Notes: generated by a model from the sequence alone, not told the origin. A stretch of 64,000 nucleotides of DNA from DAOPXV01 sp964551445 (GCA_964551445.1 CAZKCG010000002.1:186001-250000), one strand, 5' to 3'. Counted from the stretch's first letter, positions 7,887 through 17,561 are shown. Numbers and translations are program-made.

Positions 7887-9122
7887 ATGTCAGTTAATTT
7901 TTTAAAAAGACTCGTAATATTTCTCATGGTCATTTATTCCATATTCGGAATGTCGAATGTTTCCTCCGCTGAGATGCGTTTCGTGCATTCAGGCGGCGCG
8001 TTCAATTTCTCAATTGCGAGCGACGGATGGCTCGGCGCCCCGAACGAACCTGATTATCTTGGAATCATGCCTGAAATGACGCTCGTGCGCGATGCCGCGG
8101 ATGAAAAGATAGTTCTTTCGGTGTCGAAACTCGATCCGGGAATTTACTCGTCCTCGATCAGCGGCGCTTTTGATATGATCTCCGGAAAAATAAAAGATGA
8201 CCCTTCGGTTTTCGTGGTGTTGTCGAATTCATTTTCGCATAACGGCGTAGCCTTTAAGGACATAATATTCAAGAAAAAGACGGACCTTTTGAACACGCGC
8301 GCGCTGATCGTTAAAGATCTCATGAGATCGCCCGCCGCGGCGCAGGAGATGCTGCTCATAATTTTTCATTTTTCAAATAAATCGGACCTGGTTGAATCAT
8401 CAGGGGAAGTCGATTCACTCGTGAAATCATTCAGCTTCGGGACCGGACTCGCGAACGTGGTAAGCCGCAAATTCATCAACAAGCCTTTCGACGCCATCGG
8501 AGAATTTTTAAGCCTTAACGAGACCAGGAACGGCGAAGCATGGCTTTTATCGGAAGGCGTCAAGGCGCCCGTCTATAGCGGCGATCATCTCATCAAACTC
8601 GGATCGGTATTAGAAACGCTCGATTCGTCGTCGGCGCTCAAACTTAACGACGGCACGCTTTTTTTCGTGAACCAAAATTCGAAATTGAATTTTCATAATA
8701 TCGGCGAAGTTGAAATGGCTCACGGCGAAGTTTTAATGATGACCGAAAGACTGAGCGGCGTATTCGATCTCAACGCAGGAAAATTCGTCAAAATCAGCAC
8801 CGGCAGCGGAAAGATCCTCGTTTCATTGAGGACTGACGAAGAGGCTTCGATCAGTGAATTAAAAATATCGGTTCTTGCCGGGCACTGCGATATCAGAGCT
8901 GAAAATATCCGTAAAAACTCGTTCAAAAAACAGACCCTCAACGCCGGCCAGACCGTTATCGTAAAGATCACGAATTCGGGAACGGTCAAATCGTTCAAGG
9001 CGGAAAACGGCGGATCAGAATCAGCCGCCGGCGGATCGGACCAGTGGGTCGCGCCTCTGATGACGCACAAAACATACAAGACGCAGGCCTATCTTAAAAA
9101 AATACTGGATTATAAAAAATAA
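7887..9122 (+). CDS. Secreted protein with C-terminal FecR-like domain
   Basis: The 411-residue product has a signal peptide (about residues 1-28, ending NVSSAE). Residues 30-190 look like a PsbP/DUF1795-type lipid- or protein-binding fold (strand-rich, with an opening FVHSGGAFNFSIASDGW). Residues 215-380 read as a FecR domain: NGEAWLLSEG, KLGSVLETLDSSSALKLNDG, a long beta-helix and a VLAGHCDIRAEN turn. In FecR proteins this domain sits in the periplasm and relays signals; no TonB receptor or ECF sigma gene is adjacent, so here it may be a structural fold only. It has its own long leader and promoter. Confidence 0.65.
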   Translation: MSVNFLKRLVIFLMVIYSIFGMSNVSSAEMRFVHSGGAFNFSIASDGWLGAPNEPDYLGIMPEMTLVRDAADEKIVLSVSKLDPGIYSSSISGAFDMISGKIKDDPSVFVVLSNSFSHNGVAFKDIIFKKKTDLLNTRALIVKDLMRSPAAAQEMLLIIFHFSNKSDLVESSGEVDSLVKSFSFGTGLANVVSRKFINKPFDAIGEFLSLNETRNGEAWLLSEGVKAPVYSGDHLIKLGSVLETLDSSSALKLNDGTLFFVNQNSKLNFHNIGEVEMAHGEVLMMTERLSGVFDLNAGKFVKISTGSGKILVSLRTDEEASISELKISVLAGHCDIRAENIRKNSFKKQTLNAGQTVIVKITNSGTVKSFKAENGGSESAAGGSDQWVAPLMTHKTYKTQAYLKKILDYKK

Positions 9123-9215
9123 TCTTTAAATTAAAAAAAGCGCGCTTTAAATTTCAAAGGACCGGCTTGGCGGCGTGAAATTTGAACCCGGGTTATAAAA
9201 TTAGTTTGTTCCATC

Positions 9216-9277
9216 AGATCGCCTCTTATCCGTTTCCGGTATTTCATTATACCGTCGGGATAAGAGGCGATCTTTTT
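9216..9277 (+). terminator. Very long perfect hairpin with T-run
   Basis: AGATCGCCTCTTATCC (9216-9231) is exactly complementary to GGATAAGAGGCGATCT (9258-9273), followed by five T residues (9273-9277); a smaller GGTAT/ATACC stem lies in the loop. It ends the transcript of the FecR-like gene 94 bases after its stop. Short frames crossing this region are not genes. Confidence 0.8.
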
Positions 9278-9302
9278 ACGCGCCGGTTTCAAAAAATAAA
9301 TA

Positions 9303-9331
9303 TTGAAACCGATAGTTTTTTGAAGTATAAT
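9303..9331 (+). promoter_or_regulatory. Sigma-70-type promoter for the GNAT-DUF362 pair
   Basis: TTGAAA (9303-9308) and TATAAT (9326-9331), 17 bases apart, just after the terminator and 58 bases before the ATG at 9390. Confidence 0.6.
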
Positions 9332-9389
9332 TGCAGGCGTATGTACCTTGCGATAGTATTATTTTTCAGCGGTAAAAACCGGAGGCGTA

Positions 9390-9917
9390 ATGAATATAAG
9401 TTTTAGAGAAGTGAAAAAAGATTCGCTCGATGATTTTATTTTAATTTCAAAATGGAACAATGACGCTTCCATTAAACATTTTGTCACTCCGAATTTTACC
9501 GGCGGAGACCTGCCTGATTCGACGCCTGAGCAATTATTGGAAAACGCTTTAAATAAGTCAGCGACTCATTTTTATATTATACTGGCCGACGATATCGCCG
9601 TCGGTGAATTTTCGATACAGATAGATCCGCCCCAGCTGCATAAAAAAATTGAAAATACCGGATGGATCGGAATTACTATTGGAGAAGAAAAATATCGCGG
9701 CCGCGGCATCGGATCCGCGGCGATCAAATTTATGGAAGATAAATGCCGGGAGCTGGATCTGGTAAGGATCGAGCTCGGCGTCTTCGCTTTTAACCATAAC
9801 GCGATAAGATCGTATCTGAATGCGGGTTACAAAGAGTTCGCCGTTCTTAAGGATTTTACTTATAATGACGGAAAATGGCATGACGATATCCGGATGGAAA
9901 AGTATCTGCGGGATTAA
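9390..9917 (+). CDS. RimJ/AAC(6')-type GNAT acetyltransferase
   Basis: ATG 9390 follows GGAGG by 7 bases. The 175-residue protein is a single GNAT domain: an acetyl-CoA loop EEKYRGRGIGSAAI near residues 98-111, then LGVFAFNHNAIRSYLNAGY and a closing strand RMEKYL. The layout resembles aminoglycoside 6'-N-acetyltransferases and RimJ/RimL enzymes, but the acceptor cannot be told from sequence. It lies 26 bases before the DUF362 gene and shares its promoter. Confidence 0.8.
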   Translation: MNISFREVKKDSLDDFILISKWNNDASIKHFVTPNFTGGDLPDSTPEQLLENALNKSATHFYIILADDIAVGEFSIQIDPPQLHKKIENTGWIGITIGEEKYRGRGIGSAAIKFMEDKCRELDLVRIELGVFAFNHNAIRSYLNAGYKEFAVLKDFTYNDGKWHDDIRMEKYLRD

Positions 9918-9943
9918 AAACATTACAAAATGAGGTTTTAAAA

Positions 9944-10978
9944 ATGTCAAAGGTCTATTTCAAGGCGATAGATTCATATTCTAAGATCGATGAAATAAAT
10001 GCCGGGGCCCGGGAACTGTTAAAAACGGTTATTTCAGCCGAAAAAATCGAATTGGAAAGGGTAATTCCGTTAAAGGTCCATTTCGGCGAAAAAGGAAACG
10101 ACGCTTTCATCGCGCCGAAATATTATGACGGTATAATCGATTATTTGAATATGGAGAAGATAAACAGTTTTTTTATAGAGACAAACGCTATCTACAGCGG
10201 CTCGCGCATGAGCCGGGATAAGCATAAAGAACTCGCACGGGAACACGGGTTCACAAGGCTTCCGATAGTTATCGCCGACGGCGACCGCGGCGAGGATTTC
10301 GCTGAAGTCGCGATCGACGGCAAACATTTTAAAAAATGCAAGATCGCGGGTCAGATAGCGTCGAAAAAGCAGCTGATCATTTTAAGCCACTTCAAAGGGC
10401 ATATGATGGCGGGTTTCGGCGGGGCCATCAAACAGCTTGCCATGGGGTGCGCGGCGCGCGGCGGAAAGCTTGAACAGCATATAGCGGCCAAGCCTTTTAT
10501 TATTCCTTTTTTTATGTGCAAAAAGTGTATGACGTGCGTGAAACATTGTCCGGCGGACGCTATCCACATCGGTTTTTATTCGTGGATCGACACGAAGAAA
10601 TGTATCGGCTGCGCCGCCTGCATCGCCTGGTGCCCGCACAAGGCGATCTATCCGAATATATTCCGCGCCCAGTTCTCTTATAAGTTCAGGGAGAAGATCG
10701 CTGAATACGCGCTCGCGGCCCATCAGGGAAAAAGAAATATCTATATCACATACGCTTTTAATCTGGCGAAAGGCTGCGACTGCGAGGGCCATAAAATGAA
10801 AATGGTCGCGAAGGATCTCGGCCTCTTCGCGTCCGTCGATCCAGTCGCGATAGATTCGGCATGTATGGACATGATCGATAAGAACGAGGGCCGGAAAGTT
10901 TACGGCGGAAGAGACTCTCTCGATTACGCCGATAAGATCGGCCTGGGTTCTAAAAAATATGAACTGACGGCGGTATAA
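9944..10978 (+). CDS. DUF362 protein with two 4Fe-4S ferredoxin motifs
   Basis: The 344-residue product has a DUF362 domain (residues 1-180 and again 235-340) interrupted by a bacterial ferredoxin insert at about 187-230: CKKCMTCVKHCP and CIGCAACIAWCP, each CxxCxxCxxxCP, enough for two 4Fe-4S clusters. Members are cytoplasmic iron-sulfur proteins of unclear role, often near electron-transfer or corrinoid genes. KVHFGEKGN and HFKGHMMAGFGGAIK are the usual DUF362 signatures. It follows the acetyltransferase in one transcript. An anaerobic or microaerobic life style would fit, which is an inference. Confidence 0.88.
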   Translation: MSKVYFKAIDSYSKIDEINAGARELLKTVISAEKIELERVIPLKVHFGEKGNDAFIAPKYYDGIIDYLNMEKINSFFIETNAIYSGSRMSRDKHKELAREHGFTRLPIVIADGDRGEDFAEVAIDGKHFKKCKIAGQIASKKQLIILSHFKGHMMAGFGGAIKQLAMGCAARGGKLEQHIAAKPFIIPFFMCKKCMTCVKHCPADAIHIGFYSWIDTKKCIGCAACIAWCPHKAIYPNIFRAQFSYKFREKIAEYALAAHQGKRNIYITYAFNLAKGCDCEGHKMKMVAKDLGLFASVDPVAIDSACMDMIDKNEGRKVYGGRDSLDYADKIGLGSKKYELTAV

Positions 10979-11007
10979 AATTAACATTTAAATGAGATGC
11001 CGGGTTC

Positions 11008-11085
11008 GAGCCGACCGCTGCAGGAATGCATTTTGAGGAAAATTCATGGCTTGTCATTTGACGGAAAGATGCCGGAATAAAAGAA
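11008..11085 (+). repeat. Dispersed intergenic element, copy R2
   Basis: ACCGCTG at 11014-11020 and GCCGGAATAAAAG from 11071, 57 bases apart. It begins 36 bases after the DUF362 stop and ends 30 bases before the next start codon. Confidence 0.6.
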
Positions 11086-11114
11086 GAAATAACTTATAAA
11101 ATTTTGAAAGACGG

Positions 11115-11927
11115 GTGGGTAAGATAATTAAATTAAAGCTTTTTGGTTCGATTTTGGTTTCAATTACCGTAGTAATTCTTTGGGTTTTATCAGGAAATGC
11201 CGATGCGCAGATCGTTGCATATAAGAAGGCCGGGCCGAAAGCGCCATGCGTCGGAATTACCGTGGATGAAAAGATCAAAATTCATTCGGGGCCGTGCGCG
11301 ACCTCTGAAGTGATAGCGGTTATCGCGAAGGAAATGGAGACGGTCGAAGTGAACGAGATAACTTCGTTGAATTACAAAATTCCCTTCAGCGATCCCGAGG
11401 TCGAATATCCCTGGATCGGAATTAATTATAAAAGATCGAAGAAAGGATATATTTCAGGGCGTTACCTGGAAATGTTCGAGACAGCTGAAAAAGCTGAATA
11501 TTTCGTTAAAAAGAATATCGAATTCAGGAAATTTATAAAAGGGAAATGGAAATTTGTTCCGCCCGAAGAATATAAATATCTTAACTATAGTTATAACTTC
11601 GTGGTCACTCTCAACGAGAATGGCACTCTTGCTATGAAAGTTGACGGCGTCGTTGGCGATCATCTTGAATGGGAAGAAGGGACCGGCCGCTATTATTTCA
11701 ATCTTCCCGGAAAACGGTTTAAATTTTATGCCAGGCTTAAGGGTGAATTCCATCCGGACGGGATCTCGTGGGAGAAATACTTCCAGTTTGAAAATAAAGA
11801 CTCTGCGGAACTGAAAAAACTCATTAAAGAATTCGAGCATTATAAAAGATACAGAGCGTTTGAGATCATCGCCGAAGACTGGGAACATGATCTGCAAGAT
11901 GTTCTGGTAAAACCGGATCCGAAATAA
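11115..11927 (+). CDS. Secreted SH3-like-domain protein
   Basis: GTG 11115 gives a 270-residue protein; the ribosome site is weak. Residues 1-32 are a signal peptide ending GNADAQ. Residues 45-120 look like a bacterial SH3 (type 3) domain: VDEKIKIHSGPCATSEVIAVI opens like the usual LNVRSGPS motif, and YPWIGINYKRSKKGYISGRYLE is the typical WxxVxxxxGxxGYVxxxyL ending. Such domains often bind cell wall. The C-terminal 140 residues (YNFVVTLNENGTLAMKV and a WEKYFQFEN stretch) are like lipocalin-type domains of unknown role. It faces the CPBP gene on the other strand 23 bases on. Confidence 0.65.
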   Translation: MGKIIKLKLFGSILVSITVVILWVLSGNADAQIVAYKKAGPKAPCVGITVDEKIKIHSGPCATSEVIAVIAKEMETVEVNEITSLNYKIPFSDPEVEYPWIGINYKRSKKGYISGRYLEMFETAEKAEYFVKKNIEFRKFIKGKWKFVPPEEYKYLNYSYNFVVTLNENGTLAMKVDGVVGDHLEWEEGTGRYYFNLPGKRFKFYARLKGEFHPDGISWEKYFQFENKDSAELKKLIKEFEHYKRYRAFEIIAEDWEHDLQDVLVKPDPK

Positions 11928-11949
11928 AATAGCGGGAAGGCCGCGGCCG

Positions 11950-12633
11950 TCACAATTTAAAAATCGCGTCGGCGACCGTGTCGACCAACTGATGAGCGAG
12001 CCACGGTGCAAAAATTGTTCCGGACCTGACGTATGAAACGGCGAAGCACAATCCGCCTATGAAGACCGTGAACTGTAAAAATGGCGGGTATTTATAGTGG
12101 ACCAGGGCGAAAAGAACGCTTGAAAAGAAGACCGCGGGACGGATGTTTCTGAAAAGATAATAAAACAGGGGGAGCCAGAAAGCCCGAAATATTATTTCCT
12201 CGTAAAAATTCGAGAACATGTTTCCCGCTATCGACCGGTGATCGATCTTGAATTGAAAATTCAATCCGTAATAAAGCCACTGCGAAAAGGCGAAAGCGAT
12301 CACCGGCATTCCCCAGAGCATTCCCTGTAAAATTGAATCTTTCGTCACGGCCCATGAAACTTTTTTGAAAATTTTGTAATGCGTCAGAATGCGAAGGCAC
12401 GCGAAACAGAAAAGGCAGTCGGACATTCCGAATATGAAGATGTGTTTGAACAGCAGGCCAGGACCCGGATCGTTCGGGAGCGCGTGAAAGCGCAGCGCGC
12501 TGATGAAAAGCGGATCGAAAAACAGCACCCAGAGAATGGACGCCCCGACCAGCGAGGAAAAAATAATGATCCTTTGTTTCAGAGAATGCTCATTTTCTAA
12601 TATTAAATTTTGTGAATTTATATCCATTTTCAT
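11950..12633 (-). CDS. CPBP (CAAX/Abi) intramembrane metalloprotease
   Basis: The 227-residue membrane protein has about six helices and the family motifs in order: YEEIIFRAFWLP (EExxxR), FALVHYK (FxxxH) and WLAHQLVDTVAD (HxxxD/N). In this superfamily these residues form a glutamate-histidine metal site inside the membrane, used to cut peptides or CAAX proteins and, in bacteria, often linked to bacteriocin maturation or immunity. No peptide gene is adjacent. It is transcribed away from the large cyclase gene, with its own promoter at 12680-12708. Confidence 0.88.
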   Translation of the reverse strand: MKMDINSQNLILENEHSLKQRIIIFSSLVGASILWVLFFDPLFISALRFHALPNDPGPGLLFKHIFIFGMSDCLFCFACLRILTHYKIFKKVSWAVTKDSILQGMLWGMPVIAFAFSQWLYYGLNFQFKIDHRSIAGNMFSNFYEEIIFRAFWLPLFYYLFRNIRPAVFFSSVLFALVHYKYPPFLQFTVFIGGLCFAVSYVRSGTIFAPWLAHQLVDTVADAIFKL

Positions 12634-12679
12634 TGAAAAAAATCGATCTTAGAGAACACACATATATTTCACGAAATTC

Positions 12680-12708
12680 ATTATAGCATAATTTTTTGCT
12701 GAATTCAA
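12680..12708 (-). promoter_or_regulatory. Promoter for the CPBP protease gene
   Basis: On the minus strand TTGAAT (12703-12708) and TATAAT (12680-12685) are 17 bases apart, with a TGC extension before the -10 box. Confidence 0.65.
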
Positions 12709-12784
12709 ATCTCGGACCCGGTCATTCGGACATATAGCTTATAAGCGGGCGGGCCCATACTTTAAATAAACGGAGAGGACCGGA

Positions 12785-15700
12785 ATGAATAATACGATCC
12801 CTCATTTTATCGCGGAAAAATACGCGGCCGGCGTTATGCGCGGCGGCATGGATGCCGTGACGATGTTCATGGATATTTCCGGCTTTACTCCCATGACCGC
12901 GGCCCTCGTAAAAAACGGCAGGGAAGGCAATGAGGTTTTAAGTTCGATTTTAAACCGCATCTTCACGCCGGTCATCGACGCAATTTATGAGTCGGGCGGA
13001 TTCGTATCGGTTTTTGCCGGGGACGCCATGAGCGTGATCTTCGCGTTCGATGAAAATGCCGGTTCTGAAACTACATTTGATAATTCCATCGGATGCGCGT
13101 TCAAAATTAAAAAAATATTCGAAGCGGCCGGCGTTCAAAATACGCGATTCGGCGTTTTCAACCTGACGGTCAAGATCGGTATGTCTTTTGGCGAAGTTAA
13201 CTGGCGCATCATCGAAAACAATATTCGTAATTCATATTATTTCAGCGGCGCCGCCGTCAGCGGTTGCGCCGTTTGCGAACATCAGTGCGCCCCCGGCGAG
13301 ATCGTCTTCGACTGGAATTTATACCAAAAACTTAACGGCAAAATCACTTTGCGCGAAAAAAGTTCCGGATATTATATTGCCGATCATGGTTCAGCCGTAT
13401 CTGAAACCATAAAAAAAGCAGACCGGGTTCCTTCAATTTCTCCGGGGATAATCGAGAAATTCACGCCGCGAACGATAATAAATATCACGGCGCGCGGCGA
13501 ATTCAGAGATATAGTCTCATGCTTTATTTCTTTTTCTCAGCAGGGAGATATTCCGGCGGGTATCAACGATATCACGGCCCTTGCGCATGACTACGGCGGC
13601 TATTTCGCGTGCGTCGATTTCGCTGACAAGGCCGGGGTTATACTCGTTCTTTTCGGCGCTCCGAGCGGCCGCGAAAAATTGTTCGAGCGTGCCGTGTTTT
13701 TTTCCCGCGATCTTACGGAAGCTGCTAAGAATAGAGCTCTGTTTCCCGTCCGGATCGGCCTGACCTTCGGGACGGCTTTTACCGGCTTTGTCGGAAGCGA
13801 TAAACGCTCGGAATACACGGCCCTCGGTTCGGTCGTGAATCTTGCGGCCAGACTTGCCATGAGCGCCGGATTTGGAGAGATACTCATGGCGCCGGAATTT
13901 TTTGAAAATATTAAAAAGACCGTTGCGGCGTCCGGTCCGGTCGGGATGCGGTTCAAGGGTATCGAAGAAACGGTCCCGGTTTATAAATTATCCGGTTTAA
14001 AAGTTTCGCGCAGAGTTATGGACCCCGAGCCTGAAAATTCAATATCTGATAAATTTATCGGAAGGGAAGCCGAACTTGAAGAAATATTGAAATATCTTCA
14101 TCCGCTGGAAAAGAAAAAATTTGGCGGAATAATATGCGTTAACGGCGCAGCCGGCTCGGGGAAAACCCGTTTCGTGAACGAATTAAAGAACAAACTCGCG
14201 GCCGGGTATAGCTGGTTTCACATGCCCTGCGACCAGATACTGCGTAAAAGCTTCAATCCGTTCATCCATTTTTTGAAAGATCGCTTCGGCCAAACGGCCG
14301 GGCCGGACAGAGGTTCATTTGAAAATAAACTCGAAGAGCTTATTCGGAAAACCGCCGATCGAGAGATCGCGGACGAACTTGTTCGGACGGCTTCTTTTCT
14401 GGGCGCTCTGCTTGGCCTTGCCTGGAAAAACTCGCTTTTTGAAAGTTCAGATGCCAGGACGCGATACATCAATACGCAATACGCCGTGAAAAATTTCATC
14501 AGGGCGGAGTGCGCGATAAAGCCGGTTATCATCGAGATCGATGACGGGCACTTTATAGACCGCGATTCGCTGGCTCTTTTAAAAATTTTAACGCGTAACG
14601 CCGAAGATGTTCCGTTCGTCATAATATCGGAATGCCGATATAATGACGACGGTTCGAATTTTTCGTTCGGCGTAAAAGATGTTCTGGAAAAGAGGATATC
14701 TATAAATTCTTTTGACGCAGCCGCATCGCGCCTTTTCGTTGAGTCGCTTATAAATAAGACCGGCACCGTTCTCCCCGAAAAGACGCTAGGATTTATAATG
14801 GAGCGAAGCGGAGGCAATCCATTTTATATCGGACAGATAACTATTTATTTAAAAGAAAGCGGATTGGTCGACGATAATTTCGTTCTTATTCCAGGCCATT
14901 TCGAAATACCCGCGGGCATAAATTCTATCATCGTGGCAAGGCTCGACAGGCTGGCCGCCGATCTGAAGGAGACCGTCAGAACGGCCTCCGTGCTCGGCCA
15001 GGTTTTCGCTGTAAATATTTTGCTTTCAATGCTTGATAAATTAAATATAGCCGATAAACCAGGTTTTGAAAAATGCCTGAGTGAAGGCGAAAAACAGCTT
15101 CTATGGGAAACCCTGTCTGAATTCAAATATATTTTCAAGCACTCGCTGATAAGAGAAAGCATATATTCAATGCAGCTTAAAGAGCGGCTGCGGATCCTGC
15201 ACCGTACGGCGGGTGAAGTTATAGAAAGACTTCACGGCGGTGATTCGGCGCAATATTATCCGGAGCTCGCGAATCATTTTGAAAATGCCGAGGTCTATGA
15301 TAAAGCTCGAAACTATATTGAAAAAGCCGCGAAGACCGCCGCCGATAATTATCAGAACGATCTGGCGGTAAGTTATTATGACCGGCTTTTAAATATATTA
15401 TCGTTCGAACAGGTTCGAAAGCATAACAATGATGGTCGGGATGTCCATTATAGCGATGCTCGCGAGAACGGCCGGGATAGAAACGAACGCAATGAAGGTA
15501 ATGGCCGCAATGACCGAAGGGAACTTGAAAAAACACGCCCGGCGCGGGAGATCATCGTCAATAAAGAGGATATCCTTTTTAAAAAGGGCAGTATATTCGA
15601 AGTTACCGGCGATTGGGACAAAGCGGACGCGGCGTTTCGTGAAGCGTTAAAACTGTCGCTGCGGCTGCGGGATAAAAGGCTTGTCGCCAAAAATTATCTT

Positions 15701-16876
15701 TTCATCGGCGTTATCTGTTCGAGCAAGGGAAATTTTAAACCGGCGATGAGATACCTTCATAGAGCGCTGAAAATATTTGAAGCGTTACGCGATATGCAGG
15801 GTGTTTCGAAAGTGGCGGGGCATATGGCATATATTCATCTGAGCGTCTGCGAGTTCGATCGCGCTATTGAACGCTTCAACCAGAAATTAAAAATATGCCG
15901 CCGGCGAAAAGACAACCTGGGTATTTCGCATGCCGTTGGAAATCTCGGCATAATCCATTTCAGGCTTGGAAAAAACGATCTGGCGATGAAATGTTATGAA
16001 AAACAGTTACAGATTTCAGGAAAGATAGGCGACAAAAGAACCGTTTCGGCCGCTATCGGAAATATGGGAACGGTCCATCTGGTAAAAGGCGAATATGATC
16101 TTGCGGTGAAATGTTATGCGCGTCAGAAGAAGATCGCGGTTCAACTGGGAAACCGTTCGAGCGTGGGCGTCGCGGTTGGAAACATCGGGGCCATTTGTTT
16201 TATGAAGGGGCGGTATAAAAGATCGCTTTCTTATTTTGAAGAACATCTTAAAATATCGCGGGAGATCGGCGACAAATACGGAATGGCCATATCGACCGGA
16301 AACATCGGTGAAGTTCACAGGATATTAAAGGATTTTGCTAAAAGCGAAGAATATTTGAACGAAGCCATACGCATAAAAAAAGAGATCAACGCGCTCTATT
16401 ATCTTTGTAACAGCCTGTTCGCGAAAGCGGAATTATTTTATGACATGAAAAAGATCGACGAATCGAAAAAGTTATGCTGCGAGGCGATGGAAGTCGCCAT
16501 GGAAGCCAGAAATGAAGAACAGATCTTCAGGATAAAGCTCCTCGACGCCAGAATAAAATTTGAATATTCTAAAAATATAAAAGATAAGGACGCCGCTGTT
16601 GAGATACTCCGGAAAATGCTGGCCGGTGAAAAAAACGAGGAATATATCGCGGCGTTAAATTACGAACTCTATAAAATGCATGCCGGAACGCCTGTCGCGG
16701 AATTGAATAATAAGCGTTATAAACCGGCTTCCGCCACCGCGTGTTCCGATGATGGAAAAACAAAGGCGCGATATAAGAAAAACGCATTGGCATTGTATAA
16801 GAAGCTTTACTCAAAAACGCCTAACGCCGAATATCTTCAAAGATTAAGAGAGATCGAAAAAGATACGCGCGGGTGA
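12785..16876 (+). CDS. Giant cyclase-STAND ATPase-TPR signalling protein
   Basis: This 1363-residue protein starts at ATG 12785 behind GGAGAGG. Residues 20-200 are a class III adenylate/guanylate cyclase domain with both metal aspartates (D30 in FMDISGF, D80 in FAGDAMSV). A second cyclase-like domain (about 235-415) keeps the shape (SEYTALGSVVNLAARL) but lacks the metal aspartates. Next comes an AAA-type STAND ATPase (FIGREAEL; Walker A GAAGSGKT at 454-461; Walker B IIEIDD). An Asn/Arg/Gly-rich linker at about 880-920 (ARENGRDRNERNEGNGRN) leads into some eight TPR repeats of 40 residues (GNxGxxHxxxGxYDxAxxCY). The domain order matches known cyclase-ATPase-TPR regulators. Ligand binding by the TPR part probably gates the cyclase. 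Confidence 0.9.
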   Translation: MNNTIPHFIAEKYAAGVMRGGMDAVTMFMDISGFTPMTAALVKNGREGNEVLSSILNRIFTPVIDAIYESGGFVSVFAGDAMSVIFAFDENAGSETTFDNSIGCAFKIKKIFEAAGVQNTRFGVFNLTVKIGMSFGEVNWRIIENNIRNSYYFSGAAVSGCAVCEHQCAPGEIVFDWNLYQKLNGKITLREKSSGYYIADHGSAVSETIKKADRVPSISPGIIEKFTPRTIINITARGEFRDIVSCFISFSQQGDIPAGINDITALAHDYGGYFACVDFADKAGVILVLFGAPSGREKLFERAVFFSRDLTEAAKNRALFPVRIGLTFGTAFTGFVGSDKRSEYTALGSVVNLAARLAMSAGFGEILMAPEFFENIKKTVAASGPVGMRFKGIEETVPVYKLSGLKVSRRVMDPEPENSISDKFIGREAELEEILKYLHPLEKKKFGGIICVNGAAGSGKTRFVNELKNKLAAGYSWFHMPCDQILRKSFNPFIHFLKDRFGQTAGPDRGSFENKLEELIRKTADREIADELVRTASFLGALLGLAWKNSLFESSDARTRYINTQYAVKNFIRAECAIKPVIIEIDDGHFIDRDSLALLKILTRNAEDVPFVIISECRYNDDGSNFSFGVKDVLEKRISINSFDAAASRLFVESLINKTGTVLPEKTLGFIMERSGGNPFYIGQITIYLKESGLVDDNFVLIPGHFEIPAGINSIIVARLDRLAADLKETVRTASVLGQVFAVNILLSMLDKLNIADKPGFEKCLSEGEKQLLWETLSEFKYIFKHSLIRESIYSMQLKERLRILHRTAGEVIERLHGGDSAQYYPELANHFENAEVYDKARNYIEKAAKTAADNYQNDLAVSYYDRLLNILSFEQVRKHNNDGRDVHYSDARENGRDRNERNEGNGRNDRRELEKTRPAREIIVNKEDILFKKGSIFEVTGDWDKADAAFREALKLSLRLRDKRLVAKNYLFIGVICSSKGNFKPAMRYLHRALKIFEALRDMQGVSKVAGHMAYIHLSVCEFDRAIERFNQKLKICRRRKDNLGISHAVGNLGIIHFRLGKNDLAMKCYEKQLQISGKIGDKRTVSAAIGNMGTVHLVKGEYDLAVKCYARQKKIAVQLGNRSSVGVAVGNIGAICFMKGRYKRSLSYFEEHLKISREIGDKYGMAISTGNIGEVHRILKDFAKSEEYLNEAIRIKKEINALYYLCNSLFAKAELFYDMKKIDESKKLCCEAMEVAMEARNEEQIFRIKLLDARIKFEYSKNIKDKDAAVEILRKMLAGEKNEEYIAALNYELYKMHAGTPVAELNNKRYKPASATACSDDGKTKARYKKNALALYKKLYSKTPNAEYLQRLREIEKDTRG

Positions 16877-16883
16877 AAATTTC

Positions 16884-16912
16884 TTGACTTTTATAAATCG
16901 CGGTGATAGAAT
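16884..16912 (+). promoter_or_regulatory. Promoter for the small cyclase gene
   Basis: TTGACT (16884-16889) and TAGAAT (16907-16912), 17 bases apart, directly after the stop of the giant cyclase gene, leaving a leader of about 110 bases. Confidence 0.6.
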
Positions 16913-17030
16913 AAAAATAGCACAACTTCATATTCCTTTTTAACTGCCGGATGTATAGGCCGGCGATCTCTTTCGAACTGACGGACGCATGGGCCGCCTG
17001 TATACGCGAAAATAAAAAGGAGCAACTTTT

Positions 17031-17561
17031 ATGACAGGCTTTAATTCATTTAAGTCCATGGTCGAGGCCGACCTTCTTATCTCTTTTTTCGATCTAACCA
17101 ATTTCGTGAAGATCAGCGGCGAGCGCACTTCGCCTGAACTGTTCGGGCTGCTTTCCGAATTTTACGAACTCGCGGGCGATATCATCGAAGCCGCCGGCGG
17201 TAAAGTTATTAAATTCATTGGCGATGCCGGACTTGCTATATTTCCGGAGGCTATGGCGGATAACGGCGTTCTGGCTCTGATGGAACTGAAAATGAGATCG
17301 GAAGCCTTTTTTGCCAGCCGGAAAGTCAATACAAGGCTTATCGTGAAAATTCATTTCGGTTCCGCCGCGTGCGGACCGCTCGGAGTTTCGGGCGATAAAC
17401 GCTTGGACGTCATCGGCGAATCGGTTAATACCGCGGCCACACTGGCGTCGAAGGGATTCGCGATCAGCCCGCAGGCTTTCAGGAAGCTTTCGGCGGAAAC
17501 GCGGAAGCGCTTCAGAAAGCACACTCCGCCTATAGTTTACATTCTCACAGACCAGAATTAA
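17031..17561 (+). CDS. Stand-alone class III nucleotide cyclase domain
   Basis: The 176-residue product is a bare cyclase domain without membrane or sensor part. The two metal-binding aspartates are present (D21 in FFDLTNF, D65 in IGDAGLA). The later part reads DVIGESVNTAATLASKGFA, the usual dimer and substrate segment, with N in NTAATL. Residues that choose adenine over guanine cannot be assigned with certainty. It lies 154 bases after the giant cyclase protein but has its own promoter; it may form a dimer with that protein's degenerate second domain, which is speculation. The ribosome site is AAGGAG. Confidence 0.85.
   Translation: MTGFNSFKSMVEADLLISFFDLTNFVKISGERTSPELFGLLSEFYELAGDIIEAAGGKVIKFIGDAGLAIFPEAMADNGVLALMELKMRSEAFFASRKVNTRLIVKIHFGSAACGPLGVSGDKRLDVIGESVNTAATLASKGFAISPQAFRKLSAETRKRFRKHTPPIVYILTDQN

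Noticed and set aside
9182..9406. A 74-residue gene
   Set aside because: It crosses the long perfect terminator hairpin and the next promoter and has no ribosome site.
10382..10987. A 201-residue minus-strand gene opposite the DUF362 gene
   Set aside because: It mirrors the codon pattern of a clear ferredoxin-type gene and has no homology I can see; similar shadows lie opposite the cyclase and RND genes (for example 14218-14817 and 46362-46814).
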